Origin: Owenia fusiformis
Taxonomy: Eukaryota > Annelida > Polychaeta > Sabellida > Oweniidae
Assembly: GCA_903813345.2 (NCBI GenBank)
Contig: CAIIXF020000002.1
Span: forward strand, 30,004,926 to 30,068,925
Direction of reading: 5' to 3'
DNA: 64,000 nucleotides
Shown: positions 23,601-35,117 of the stretch, one piece after another
Layout of the letters: every line of letters begins with the position of its first letter
Position numbering within the stretch: the first letter of the stretch is position 1
The notes under the pieces: model-generated
What the model saw: the letters and a program-made list of their open reading frames with translations, nothing else
Told to the model about the DNA's origin: nothing
Database searches by the model: none
Program-made: the position numbers and the translations under genes

Positions 23601-24268
23601 AATGGGCATAGTTCATTACGTTTACAGTTGACTTTTGTACGTCCGTAACATCAATTCTAGTATGTTTATGTGTTTGTTATTAAAACCATTTGTGGTTACA
23701 TATGTCACTCATTCAAAGAAAAGTCGACAATTTGACTGAGATGTGATTTTGAGTTATGGTAGTATACACTGTAAACTGTAAGCTAGTTATGTCGATTCTA
23801 AGAGATCTTAAAAGTAAATATGTCTATTTTGTGTATTTCCAGATTGCAGAAATTGATGACGTTTTGGGTCGTGATCAGCAGCTCCAATGGGCGGACGCAT
23901 TTATTGTAGTGTACGACATTTGCAACCGGGACTCTTTTCTCTCAGCCAGCAAAATCATAAAATCCATCCGCAGTGTACACTCTCATACTGACTCTCCCAT
24001 CCTTCTCATAGGAAACAAACTTGATCTCCAACACAGACGTCAAACTGGCTTTGACGAGGGCCACGTAATGTCCTTGGACCAAACTTGTCAGTTTTACGAA
24101 CTATCTGCAGCGGATGGATATCACACAGTGACTCACGCATTCAACAGTTTATTCCGCGAAGCAAAAGTGAACAAAAAAGCTTTAAAAATAAACAAATTTT
24201 TCAAAAGTAACACTGAAAAAAGACGGAACTCATTTGTGGCCAAAATTGGCGATATGTTTAGAAGATGA
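14656..24268 (+). CDS. Ras-like small GTPase of the RERG/RASL11/RASL12 group, four exons
   Basis: Exons 14656-14743, 15644-15700, 17478-17548 and 23843-24268 join in phase to give 213 residues. The start at 14656 is the first in-frame ATG after a stop at 14545; a second Met follows at residue 11. G1 P-loop GSENVGKT is at residues 22-29, G4 NKLD at 130-133 and the G5-like SA at 160-161. The G3 box is not DxxG: it reads DCTE (69-72) and there is no Gln61 equivalent. The segment QLQWADAFIVVYDICNRDSF and the basic tail EKRR-NSF match this subfamily, and there is no CAAX box. It is probably a cytosolic or nuclear GTPase with atypical hydrolysis. Introns 1-3 are 0.9, 1.8 and 6.3 kb; intron 3 contains a MITE, a hairpin and a tRNA gene. 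Orthology to one named human member is not decided. Confidence 0.88.
15712..15758. repeat. (TTTG)n microsatellite in intron 2
   Basis: Runs of 'tgtttgtttgtttatttgtttg' just after the exon 2 donor. Shorter runs occur at about 17608-17626 and 9530-9555. Confidence 0.7.
16768..17095. repeat. 84-bp tandem repeat, four copies
   Basis: Units start near 16768, 16852, 16936 and 17020. Each has 'aaaaagagcttcatttaata', 'tgctgcctggcataaaag' and 'gttaaaatagtttgatttt'. The period is a multiple of three but stops occur in all frames. It lies in intron 2 of the GTPase gene. Confidence 0.85.
19721..20241. mobile_element. 521-bp MITE with ~70-bp inverted ends and 5-bp target duplication
   Basis: Ends CACACCGG...CCGGGGTG, flanked by AAACT on both sides (19716-19720 and 20242-20246). 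The inverted repeats include 'gactacggtaaagtcagata' and 'ttgtcacaaatggcgg' and differ at only a few positions. There is no transposase. A related diverged copy lies at 41180-41455. The CAC terminus with a 5-bp duplication recalls Transib-type elements, which is inference only. Confidence 0.85.
20991..21062. repeat. 36-bp duplication
   Basis: Two copies of 'tcacactcaacttaagtgtc' followed by 'tcactc.ggttaag'. In intron 3 of the GTPase gene. Confidence 0.8.
21522..21570. other. Perfect 18-bp hairpin
   Basis: CCCCATGTACTTCACCTT, a 13-nt loop, then its exact complement. It follows a C-run. It is shorter than a typical animal pre-miRNA. Function unknown. Confidence 0.7.
22124..22195 (+). tRNA. tRNA-Glu (anticodon UUC), copy 4, inside an intron
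   Basis: Identical in all 72 nt to the three clustered genes 12-14 kb away. It lies in sense orientation in intron 3 of the Ras-like gene. Upstream sequence ('atgaatggtaga..tcttgaa', 'ctgcactaactatgt') matches copy 3, and a T-run terminator follows. Confidence 0.97.
22548..22676. repeat. Two-copy tandem repeat, ~67 bp
   Basis: 'tgccctatttataat.c.gga' ... 'gcaatgtcgtaaaa.tggatc' occurs twice in succession. Intronic. Confidence 0.8.
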
Positions 24269-24984
24269 CATTTCAAAGATCTTCAGAGTCTACATAACGT
24301 GCAGTATTAAAGTGACCATATATGGTCTATTTTTGTTTAATTATACATTCTTTCATGGGCATGTATATCTCAGACAATCATTTAAACCGAAGAAGCCCCC
24401 CGTAGCCGAGATTTTCTCAATTTTAGAATGGCTCTGAACAATCTCAGACTCGTCGTATGCGTTACTCAAAAATTGAATAAATCTCTGCATCTTGTGATTT
24501 TTCCATTTCATTAAAAAATGAACGTTTCCTTCAACTTTAATGTCCATATACATTGAAAGTAACTAAGAATGAGGTATGTTAAATGTATCATTGCTTCCGA
24601 ATTGAAAAGTTATTATTTGTAGATCAAAATATCTGTTGTAGGTAAAATCAGAGATATATGTAAACATTCTGGTGTTTATTTCGGCCTTTGAATGCGATTA
24701 ACCACAATAACTTCTGATATATATATATATTGTACATAAATTGGATCTTAGTTTTTTTTATTTTGGCATAAATTTTCATTTTGGATTACCAAGGTATAAA
24801 GTTTTCAAGATTGAAAATCAAACTGGTGAACGAGTATGATATACGATAAAATATATTGGTTGGTTGATCGTAAATGTTGCTACATTTTCCATCCATGATT
24901 CTACCTTTAATTTTATCTGTATTATGTTTTTCTATGACAAATGTGAAAGTATCACTGATCAAGAATATGACTGACATAATTGGT
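24269..24984. other. 3' flank of the GTPase gene, no further gene seen
   Basis: Probable 3' UTR followed by AT-rich intergenic DNA. Short frames here show no family features. Confidence 0.5.
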
Positions 24985-26233
24985 CAAATGCATGCGCATG
25001 CGTATCATTAGTAAAGCTCCCGTGGCATCGACATGCGCAGTCGTCAACACGCGTAATGTTTAACGTCACTACCCAGGGAATTTGTATTGGTAACATACGT
25101 CGTGCTTATGAGACCATTTATTTATTTGTATATATTTTGAAAAATACATTTTTATAAGCAAACGAACTTTGTTAGGTTAGTGTATATCTAAGAAGACACA
25201 TGGGCGACAGCGAAAAAGAACACTGTCTTTCTTTCTATTCAACTGCCAATTCCTCATCGGCTGCAAGTAATATTTTTAATAAGGGTAGATATGTCATTTT
25301 TTATCCATTCTTATAACATTTCATACGGTTTTGTAGATTCACGATCGTTCCGTCTTACCCCATTTTCATTTTCAAGGTCAAGGTCATTCCAAGGCCAAAG
25401 GTCATTATCTAGGTATTTGGTGATTTTAGGTCATTGGGACTGTTGTGAACCTCTGTGACCCATGATTAAGTCAAAGTTATGCTACAAAAACACCGTCACG
25501 TGTGCTATTGAACTTAAAATAAAAGTATATGAAAAAACATCAAATCGGAGCATATTATTTAGATTTCCTTCAGATAATATCAACCGTTCCGTCTTACCCC
25601 ACCTGTTCCGTCTTACTCCACGCCTGGTAAAGTTGACCCTGTTGACACGGGAGACGGTTTTGATATGAAATAGTCTTTATAGATAATATAAATTAATTTT
25701 AAAATCATTTTCAGTAGCTCTGCATTGTAAAATATTATAAACATTTTCAAGGAAACCAATGTTTAATGAACAGTAGTCTATCAAAGATAGGTGTAGATTT
25801 TCGTTCCGTCTTACCCCACTCTCCCCTACTCATGTGCACCTTCCCCCACACCATTAACATGTCAAGGCCAAAAAGAAAAAAGAACGCCTAATGTTTCAAC
25901 CATCGATCTTTTGCTTTTTACACTAAGCAGTTTTAACCACATCATCGATTTCCATTCGTTTCATGTTCGGATGGCTTTTGAATTTTTGGGGTTACTTGAT
26001 TAATTATTTGTCCTTTTATAGAAAAAATGTCAACATTGAACAATTCGGCAATTTGAAAACAAAACAATATGGTCAGTTAAAAGGGCATTTGAAATTAGCT
26101 TTTCGTCTATTTATACGTCATTAAGGCCTACATTTAATTGAATACAATCCCAATTTGAACTTTAGATTGCGCACAAACGAGAAAACTTTGACAACGTGAA
26201 TGATCAAATTAATTCTCAGGACAATCACTTAAT

Positions 26234-28829
26234 CACGAGGGGAAAGAGTACCCGTGTATATACAACCTACCACCGAGCAAAGACCCGAAGATGTCTGAAA
26301 ATGTAGGGGGTTAGTTATAAACTTTTGTTTATATCTTGAATTTCTCAATATGAGAAACAGATAAAACACAGAATTGTGTGTAACTGATAAAGTTATTGTT
26401 CTAGGCACTCATGTTTGCAAAATAATGAGTACTTAGCGCAATGTTTACTATCCAATCGCTAAATTCAACTTTTAAATATTTGAATGATGATTTACATCTT
26501 GAATAAGTAACAACCATGGCTGTCTTTACTTCATTCGATTCAAAGATACAATAGGTGTAAATGTATCATATTTATTTCACTGCCATACGTTGCATAACAT
26601 TGAAATCACCGGTGAAAGTTGAAAATGAAAGACCCGATTATGTCACGAGTACGATTATATAGGACCCGAAGCTACCACCGAGCTATTCCGACTTTACCGT
26701 GAGTAGAACCCGATGAGGTAGTGAGTAAGCTTTCGAATGAGCATATAATATCATGACGATATCACAAATATTCCTTTTTATTTATCATATACTCCTGGCA
26801 CCGGGATATAATATAATATGATATAATTCCCGCAGCACTATACGTCAACGTCTGTTTCCGGCAAAGTTCTTTGAAACATTGAATTCATGCTTACACTTGA
26901 ATCACCATAATTTCCTATGTGTCTATGGTAAGAGTGCAACCCAAAAACATTTAATTCTGCATTGCAAGCGCCATTCTACTCAAAGAACACAACTTGAAGA
27001 ATCCCAAGCTTCACAAGCTTCATATCCTCGAAACGAAAATTACCGTGATCTTTCTTTGATAATACAATACCATAGTCAAAAACATTGTAAATCCATTTTT
27101 TGCCATTTAACTCAGGCACATTAACTTTAATACTCAGTAATGGATGGTGCTGACTGAAGTGGACCACAAAGTCATCCATCTCGTGTGATTTATAACTATA
27201 GTGGAAGCATTTGTACCGAGGACCTGAAATACAATGTTTCGATGTGCAGTGGTAACTGGTGATAGCTATATTTTTTTCAGTTTCATTTATTGTTCACAAC
27301 AAAATGATTCACATGAATGATGCAGATTGTATGTTTATTATTTTTTCATCAGCACGTCATAAACTCGACGATATAATCGGATCTCAATAGATTTTACTCA
27401 AGTAATGTTCGGATTCTGAGATCCTTTACTCAAGATATTTTCGGATCTTTATAATATTACTCGTCGATCACATCGGGTCCGATGTCCGATAACCTCGGAT
27501 CTTTTAGGACAAAGTTTAAGTGAAGATTTTGCTGTTCAAAAGTGCTATTTTGACCTAATATTTTGACACTTAATATATTATGCATATGCACATCCATTTA
27601 CCGACCCAAGTATTCTTATGTATGGCTCATTATCAATTAAAGCAAGTATAAATGAGAAATACAAATCGAAAACCATTATACGTTTACCTTATCTCTTAAT
27701 TTGGACATAAAAATATATTTCAACTATAATTCTAGGCCAATTGCGCCTGCTAGAACATCTTAGTAACAACTCTAACCATCCAAATGAATTGTTAGTGACA
27801 TTATATTTATGACGTGCACGGACCTGGGGACAATTCGGAAAATACGGGCTGATTTCAGCTTTGAGCGTTAATCTCTGCCTTATTTAAAAAGCTAGCTATG
27901 TGTTTTATATATCATTTTGAAGTATTTTTTATTTGCATTTCAGTGAAATTATTTTTTCTTCAAAATTTTGATGGGATCCAACATATTTTTAAAGTTAAAT
28001 ATATCCCGACATCGTCAAATACGCTGTAAGACGTAACACTAAACACTTACAGGGCTCGTTGAAATTGGGATAACTTTTCAAATAATGATCAAAATCCCAC
28101 TAAAATTTCACAATTTATTCAATGGAACATGTTCATTTATGACGTCACAATTGCTAAACGGCTACAGTTCAAATTATCATATATGAACGCTTTTAAAATT
28201 TTCAAAATTGTGTAAGGTTTTGAAGGCGAATGGGACGAGCAATAAGTTTCCCTTCATTTAACCTTCTAATTCAAGTCTGATTTGAAAAAAAATTAACTGC
28301 ACAATATTGTCATGGCGAAATTTACAAAACAATAACCAGTTTGTTTATTTTGCAAATAATATTAAAATAAGAGCTGGTTTTCGAGACTTGAAAAAAATGT
28401 GACGCATCGATTTTTACCACAAATTCCATACATATCAATTTTTACCATCGCCCCAAGTGTATTTCTTGACCGTTTTTCAAAATCCAAAAACATTTTAGAA
28501 ATATTGTCCTCGAGATCTTGCTACCCTGTGAATTTTGTCATGATTAGATAAGGATAAAGTATTTTATTTTTAGGTTGACTAAACTTGACAAAAATGTGAC
28601 GCTTGTCGTTTTTGACGTTGTAAGGCTGTTTGCGCCCTATGCTGCTCATTGTGTTGTCTTGTTTTTTGACGCTAAATGTTACGCTAATTGTCCCCAGTTT
28701 CGTGCGACGTGTATTTACCTTTATTGTCCATTTTCCTAAGAGATGACATTATCAAACATTTGCTCGGCGGTATGTGCGTGTCTTGCTCGGCGGTAGGTTG
28801 TATATACACGGGTACTCTTTCCCCTCGTG
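26234..28829. mobile_element. 2.6-kb DNA transposon without transposase, 46-bp inverted ends
   Basis: Ends CACGAGGGGAAAGAGTACCC and its complement; the inverted repeats run about 46 bp with one mismatch. Both sides carry TTAAT (26229-26233 and 28830-28834). Unit 2 of the duplication has a single TTAAT at the matching place (about 32760), so it gives the empty site. No frame longer than 81 codons was found inside, so the element is non-autonomous. TTAA plus CAC would suit piggyBac, but the symmetrical 5-bp repeat fits better with another superfamily. The assignment is open. Confidence 0.85.
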
Positions 28830-28839
28830 TTAATACAGC

Positions 28840-30121
28840 ATGTGTAGAGTAAAACGTCTTGTATTGTGCATTGTATTACTAAATGCCATACTTGGAGCGA
28901 ACACTAAACGAGAACGTACTTCCTGTTCAAAACGGAAGCCCCCAAAGAATAAGACTCCGACTGACTTCAAAGTCTACAAAAAAACTTATACAGTTGTAGC
29001 CGATGGCTTTTTGGCTTCGCGTGCCGAACCATGGCCTGGAACATGGCAGAACTTCTGGGATGACTTTGAAAGTTCGGCAGTCACATATGGTAAACCTTGT
29101 TAAACCTCATTTTCTTTGCAAAACTGTTTATATTGAACATTATGATATTTGTTGACATAAATTTAATTTACCCTGGTTTCAAAACAGTTTCAAATTGTCT
29201 GAACTACAAGCAGATGAATTTATTTAAAATGCAAAAATGCAAAGGGTAGGCTATTATCTAACTTGTATTTTCGCCAAAAAATATAATCAAGGTGATGAAA
29301 AATACGAAATAGAAACTTGGAGTTATCTAAAAAATAACTTACATGGAAAATCGAAAAATAACTTACCGAATACTTCGTAAAATTAAGTATTAGTAATTAA
29401 CAATTCAGTTTGATTAGCTTTCTGGTCACCCTGTTATTTTTGACTAATATAAAGGTCGAGAAGTTATCAGTTGGCTGAATGAGAGGTATGGTATAGACGC
29501 GAGTGCCCTCACAGACGAACAACTCGAGCATGGGGAAGAGGTCAATGAGGGTCTCGGGAGCTTCACATTTCGTCCGATGATTTTTGACAAGAACGTTCTA
29601 ACTTTTAGCAGAAACCACTGGAAATACTGCGAGCTTGTTCCGAAACACAAGTATAGAGATGGCCTCGTATATGTTTCAAGCAAAAGAAACCTACACAAGT
29701 ACAGGTAACGCTCATTATTCATTCATATTTTTTTAATCGAATAAAATGCATACAACGACAGGTCTGGATTTTGAAATTCCACGCACAAATAATGCATCAT
29801 CTCATCCCCATGTTTTGTTTAATAGGATCCGAAAATGTAACGATACCTAAGGGAGCCTTCGTATTCAAGGGCGGGTACATATTTTACCCCGATGCTGAAT
29901 GCGGTTCAAATGACACCCCAGAGTTGATCACGTTCGTCTCTAAGATGTATTATTTAATCGACAAGAATGGTTTCGGACAGATGGATTGTGACCTCTTCTC
30001 TGAAAAATATGGAGCTGGAAATCAGATCGGAGTGGAGGTTTTCTCTAGCTTCCTTACACCTCCAGTAACATACAGGCATTCCTCTGTTATATTCTTCCCT
30101 AGCAACAAAGGTGGTCAATGA
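28840..30121 (+). pseudogene. Frameshifted upstream copy of the secreted-protein gene
   Basis: Same three exons as the 32765 gene: 28840-29089, 29455-29704, 29826-30121. Exon 2 is 250 nt instead of 258, with 8 bp missing just after 29600. This changes the frame, so the spliced message meets a stop (TAA) within the first ten codons of exon 3. The encoded product would lose the whole C-terminal third. The 2.6-kb transposon also ends five bases before the ATG region, replacing the upstream sequence seen in the intact copy. A truncated secreted product of about 175 residues remains possible. Confidence 0.8.
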
Positions 30122-31250
30122 TTATTGTACTAGAGAGAGAAGCGCTTGTTTTTGAAAACGTGCACGTCGTTCAACATTGTGACCCCAGAGCATCGTTGTC
30201 CCAATGTTCCTCTCTGAACTGCGTTTATACGGGGACCCAATCGGGAAGGTTAAGTTACACGTTTTTAAGAGAAGCCTATACGCAAGCGTATAATTTCGAC
30301 ACCCGGGATTACTGTCCCGCTCTTAAATCACTTTACTAGGGACCTAATTAGAATTATTTTCCGTATACCTATAAATACTGAATCGGCCAAGCAATCAGTA
30401 AAAATGGGAAAACGAATCCACAGAGGACCATAATTCTACATTTTCACGAAAAAAATCAAAAATGTGTATCTTAATCTCCCTTATACTGTAAGCACTATAT
30501 TTTGACTTTAACTCCAGTTCACACTCAATCGGGCCCCTAAGAGAAAAACAGTCCCCCTTTGCACATTTACGTTCTTCAAAACAATGACATAATATAGAGT
30601 TCTTATATGATATCTTCAATCTGATTTCTTCAGCTTCTCTCGTGCTATGTTGCAACGTACGTCCATTTAGTCTCCCTCCGCTCACTTCGTATACAGTATA
30701 CGTAGACTGAGAAGCATAATAAATACGAAACTTGTGTGTGCTACGTAAGAGGAGGGAAACCCCAAGAACTTTGGAGATGGCTGACATAATTGCGTCTCTT
30801 GCTTACCACATTCGTTTGTCTGAATTTTCATCGGCTACTTTCTAAATACTACACTTTGTTGTGATGTTTAATCGATGTATACATATTCCGTCCCGGGGGT
30901 TCACTCCAAATTGGGTAAGTATGTCCAGCACGGCCAATTTTGACTTGGAGCATAAAAATGGAAATTGGCCAATCTGAGAGGGAAAAAATGGAAAATTGTC
31001 TAAGAAATAACCATTTTTAAGTCAAAATTAAGTTTTTCTACAAAAATATTGTATTATATTCATCAAATCAGTTGCCGAGCCCTAAGACAAATGACTAGAA
31101 AAAGTGGACGTTTTAGTCAATTTAATGATATTTTAGGAAGTTTAGTCCCAGTTGAACATATCTATGAAGTTGCAATATATCGACTTTTATAAGTCTCAGA
31201 GGAATGGGAACCTCCAAATGCATGCGCATGCGTATCATTAGTAAAGCTCC

Positions 31251-31617
31251 CAGAGGGGGAGAAACACCAGGGTTCAAAGATGACATACGCTTATAATGTA
31301 AATCTGTATTGAGATGACACGGTCGCTGATTGGTCAAAAGTCGACAAACAAATGACGTCATCAATGGCGGTTTCAAAATTTTCGAAATACGCTTCGAATA
31401 ATATTATGTTCATTTCTGGCGTGTTTACCAATATCATAGCTTCTCATTTCACATCAAGATAAAGAAAGGTGTACGGAATATGCCTATATCAATTATAACA
31501 TCCCATCGAAGTGTAGTATTTGATAACTAGCCGATGAAAATTCGAACGAACGAAGGTGGTAAGCAAGAGAGGTAATTATGTCTGTCATCTTGAAACTCTG
31601 GGGCTTTCCCTCCTCTT
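31251..31617. mobile_element. 367-bp MITE-like element, copy 2
   Basis: Exactly the same length as the copy at 138-504 and nearly identical. It is flanked by TAAAGCTCC (31242-31250 and 31618-31626). The uninserted site is preserved in duplication unit 1 near 25010-25018, which proves the boundaries and the 9-bp target duplication. Confidence 0.9.
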
Positions 31618-31856
31618 TAAAGCTCCCTTGGCATTGACATGCACAGTCGTCAACACGCGTAATGTTTGACGTCACTACCCAGGGAATTTGCATTGGTAAC
31701 ATACGTCGTGCTTATGAGACCATTTATTTATTTGTATATATTTTGAAAAATACATTTTTATAAACAAACGAACTTTGTTAGGTTAGTGTATATCTAAGAA
31801 GACACATGGGCGACAACGAAAAAGACTTGAACACTTTCTAGTCGAACGGCATCAAC

Positions 31857-32410
31857 TAGGGGAGAACGGGGTAAGACGGAACGAGGGGTAAGACTGAACG
31901 ATGGCTTTTAAACAGAAACTGTTAAAAAATGGTCGCTGAAGTTAAATTTTTGGAAAATATATCACGTAATCTTTCTATTCAACTGCCAATTCCTCATCGG
32001 CTGCAAGTAATATTTTTAATAAGGGTAGATATGTCATTTTTTATCCATTCATCCAAAGTTATATTACAAAAACACCGTCACGTGTGCTATTGAACTTAAA
32101 ATAAAAGTATATGAAAAAACATCAAATCGGAGCATTTTATTTAGATTTCCTTCAGATAATATCAACCGTTCCATCTTACCCCACCTGTTCCGTCTTACTC
32201 CACGCCTGGTAAAGTTGATCCTGTTGACACGGGAGACGGTTTTGATATGAAATAGTCTTTATAGATAATATAAATTAATTTTAAAATCATTTTCAGTAGC
32301 TCTGCATTGTAAAACATTATAAACATTTTCAAGGAAACCAATGTTTAATGAACAGTATCCTATCAAAGATAGGTGTAGATTTTCGTTCCGTCTTACCCCA
32401 CTCTCCCCTA
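31857..32410. mobile_element. MITE with TAGGGGAGA ends and GGGGTAAGACGGAAC subterminal motif
   Basis: Inverted ends 'taggggagaacggggtaaga' and the complement of 'tcttaccccactctccccta', with ACT at both outer edges as a possible 3-bp duplication. Internal copies of 'gttccgtcttacyccac' are present. In unit 1 (25220-25840) the left end is missing. Non-coding. Confidence 0.7.
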
Positions 32411-32764
32411 CTCATGTGCACCTTCCCCCACACCATAAACATGTCAAGGCCAAAAAGAAAAAGAACGCCTAATGTTTCAACCATCGATCTTTTGCTTTTT
32501 ACACTTAGCAGTTTTAACCACATCATCGATTTCCATTCGTTTCATGCCAGGATGGCTTTTGAATTTTTTGGGTTACTTGATTAATTATTTGTCCTATTAT
32601 AGAAAAAATGTCAACATTGAACAATTCGGCAATTTGAAAACAAAACAATATGGTCAGTTAAAAGGGCATTTGAAATTAGCCTTTCGTCTATTTATACATT
32701 AAGGCCTAACGAGAAAAGTTTGCAACGTGAATGATCAAATTGATTCTCAGGGCATTCACTTAAT

Positions 32765-34035
32765 ATGTGTAGAGTAAAACTTCTTGTATTGTGCATTTTA
32801 TTACTAAATGCCATACTTGGAGCGCATACTAAACGAGAACGTGCTTCCTGTTCAAAACGGAAGCCCCCAAAGAATAAGACTCCGACTGACTTCAAAGTCT
32901 ACAAAAAAACGTATACAGTTGTAGCCGATGGCTTTTTAGCGTCACGTGCCGAACCATGGCCTAAAACATGGCAGAACTTCTGGGACGACTTTGAAAGTTC
33001 GGCAGTCACATATGGTAAACCTTGTTTAAACCTCATTTTATTTGCAAAACTGTTTTATTGAACATTATGATATTTGTTGACATAGATTCAATTTACCCTG
33101 GTTTCAAAACAGTATCACATTGTCTGAACTACAAGCAGATGAATTTATTGAAAATGCAAAGCGTATTCTGTTATCTCACTTGTATTTTCGCCAAAAAATA
33201 TAATCAAGGTGATGAAAAATACGAAATAGAAACTTGGAGTTATCTAAAAAAAATAACTTGTACATGGAAAATCGAAAAATAACTTACTATACCGAATACT
33301 TCGTAAAATTAAGTATTAGTAATTAGCAATTTAGTTTGATTATTTTTGACTAATATAAAGGTCGAGAAGTTATCAGTTGGCTGAATGAGAGGTATGGTAT
33401 AGACGCGAGTGCCCTCACAGACAAACAACTCGGGAATGGGGAAGAGGTCAAAGTGGGTCTCGGGAGCTTCACATTTCGACCGATGATTTTTGACAAGAAT
33501 GTTCTAAATTATAGACTTTTAGCAGAAACCACTGGAAATACTGCAAGATTGTTCCGAAACACAAGTATAGAGATGGCCTCGTATATGTTTCAAGCAAAAG
33601 AAACCTACACAAGTACAGGTAGCGCTCATTATTCATTCATATTTTTTTAATCTAATAGAATGCATACAACGACGGGTCTGGATTTTGAAATTCCACACAC
33701 AAATAATACATCATCTCATCCCCATGTTTTGTTTAATAGGATCCGAAAATGTAACGATACCTAAGGGAGCCTTCGTATTCAAGGGCGGGTACATATTTTA
33801 CCCCGATGCTGAATGCGGTTCAAATGACACCCCAGAGTTGATCACGTTCGTCTCTAAGATGTATTATTTAATCGACAATAATGGTTTCGGACAGATGGAT
33901 TGTGACCTCTTCTCTGAAAAATATGGAGCTGGAAATCAGATTGGAATGGATGTTTTCTCTAGCTTCCTTACACCTCCAGTGACATACAGGCATTCCTCTG
34001 TTATATTCTTCCCTAGCAACAAAGGTGGTCAATGA
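32765..34035 (+). CDS. Unrecognised secreted protein, three exons, intact copy
   Basis: Exons 32765-33014, 33361-33618 and 33740-34035 join in phase to 267 residues plus stop. Residues 1 to about 22 form a signal peptide (MCRVKLLVLCILLLNAILG). A short basic Ser/Cys/Lys segment follows, then a region with W-Q-N-F-W-D-D-F. The exon 3 domain starts SENVTIPKGAFVFKGGYIF and ends VIFFPSNKGGQ. Two N-glycosylation sequons are seen in exon 3 (NVT, NDT). There are few cysteines and no transmembrane segment after the signal. I do not recognise the family. The frame is open throughout while the tandem partner is broken, and both copies are similar in all exons. Splice sites were set by frame continuity; exon 2's acceptor is AAG. 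Confidence 0.7.
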
Positions 34036-35117
34036 GTTTCGTACTAGAGAGATACGCGTGTTTTAGAAAGCGTGGACGTTTAACATTCTGACCCTAGAAC
34101 ATCGTTGTCCCGATGTTCCTCTCTCAACTGGTTTATACGGGGACCTAATCGGGAAGGTTAAGTTACACGTTTTTAAGAAAAACCTATACGCAAGCGTATA
34201 ATTTCGACACTCGGGATTACTGTCCCGCTCTTTATTCACTTTACTAGGGACCTAATTAGAATTATTTTCCGTATACCAATAAATACTGAATCGGCCAAGC
34301 AATCAGTAAAAATGGGAAAACTAATCCAAAGAGGACCATAATTCTACATTTTCACGAAAAAAACCAAAAACGTGTATCTTAATCTCCCTTATACTGTAAG
34401 CACTATATTTTGACTTTAACTCCAGTTCCCAGTCAATCGGGCCCCTAAGAGAAAAACAGTCCCCTTTTGCACATTTACGTTCTTCAAACCAATGACATAA
34501 TATAGAGTACTTATATGATATCTTCAATCTGATTTCTTCAGCTTCTCTATGCTATTTTGCAACGTACGTCCATTTAGTCTCCCTCCGCTCACTTCGTATA
34601 CAGTAGACTGAGAAGCATAATAAATACGAAAGTTGTGTGTGCTACGTAAGAGGAGGGAAACCCCAAAAACTATGGAGATGGCAGACATAATTGCGTCTCT
34701 TGCTTATCACATTCGTTTGTCTGAATTTCCATCGGCTACTTTCCAAATACTACACTCTGTTGTGATGTTTTAATCGATGAATACATATTCCGGCCCGGGG
34801 GTTCACTCCAAATTGGGTAAGTATTTGCAGCACGCCCAATTTTGACTTGGAGCATAAAAAATGGAAATTGGCCAATCTGAGAGGAAAAACATGGAAAATT
34901 GTCTAAGAAATAACCATTTTTAAGTAAAAATTAAGTTTTTCTACAAAAATATTGTATTATATTCATTAAATCAGTTGCCGAGCCCCAGGACAAATGACTA
35001 GAAAAAGTGGACATTTTAGTCAATTTAATGATATTTTAGGAAGTTTAGTCCCAGTTGAACATATCTATGAAGTTGCAATATATCGACTCTTATAAGTCTC
35101 AGAGGAATGGGAACCTC

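Larger units (their letters stand above)
24985..31214. repeat. Large direct duplication, unit 1 (~6.2 kb)
   Basis: Begins 'caaatgcatgcgcatgcg' and continues directly into unit 2 (31215-35117), which begins with the same sequence. Unit 1's end 'gggaacctccaa' matches the end of unit 2 near 35117. Unit 1 is longer mainly because it holds the 2.6-kb element at 26234-28829. Both units carry one copy of the same three-exon gene. The copies differ at scattered sites and by small indels. Confidence 0.85.
31215..35117. repeat. Large direct duplication, unit 2 (~3.9 kb)
   Basis: Homologous to unit 1 but without the 2.6-kb element, and with a 367-bp MITE (31251-31617) that unit 1 lacks at the matching place (about 25018). 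34036-35117, downstream of the gene, matches 30122-31214 and holds no second gene. The minus-strand frames there are repeat shadows. Confidence 0.85.

Noticed and set aside
26234-28829. piggyBac assignment from TTAA flanks
   Set aside because: One side would need an extra T inside the element; the symmetrical TTAAT duplication is simpler, and there is no transposase to decide.
28840-30121. Intact gene at the upstream duplicate
   Set aside because: Exon 2 lacks 8 bp relative to its partner, which shifts the frame into an early stop in exon 3.
24985-35117. Assembly duplication rather than real duplication
   Set aside because: The two units differ by a 2.6-kb element, a 367-bp MITE, many substitutions and small indels, which two mis-assembled copies of one locus would not usually show.
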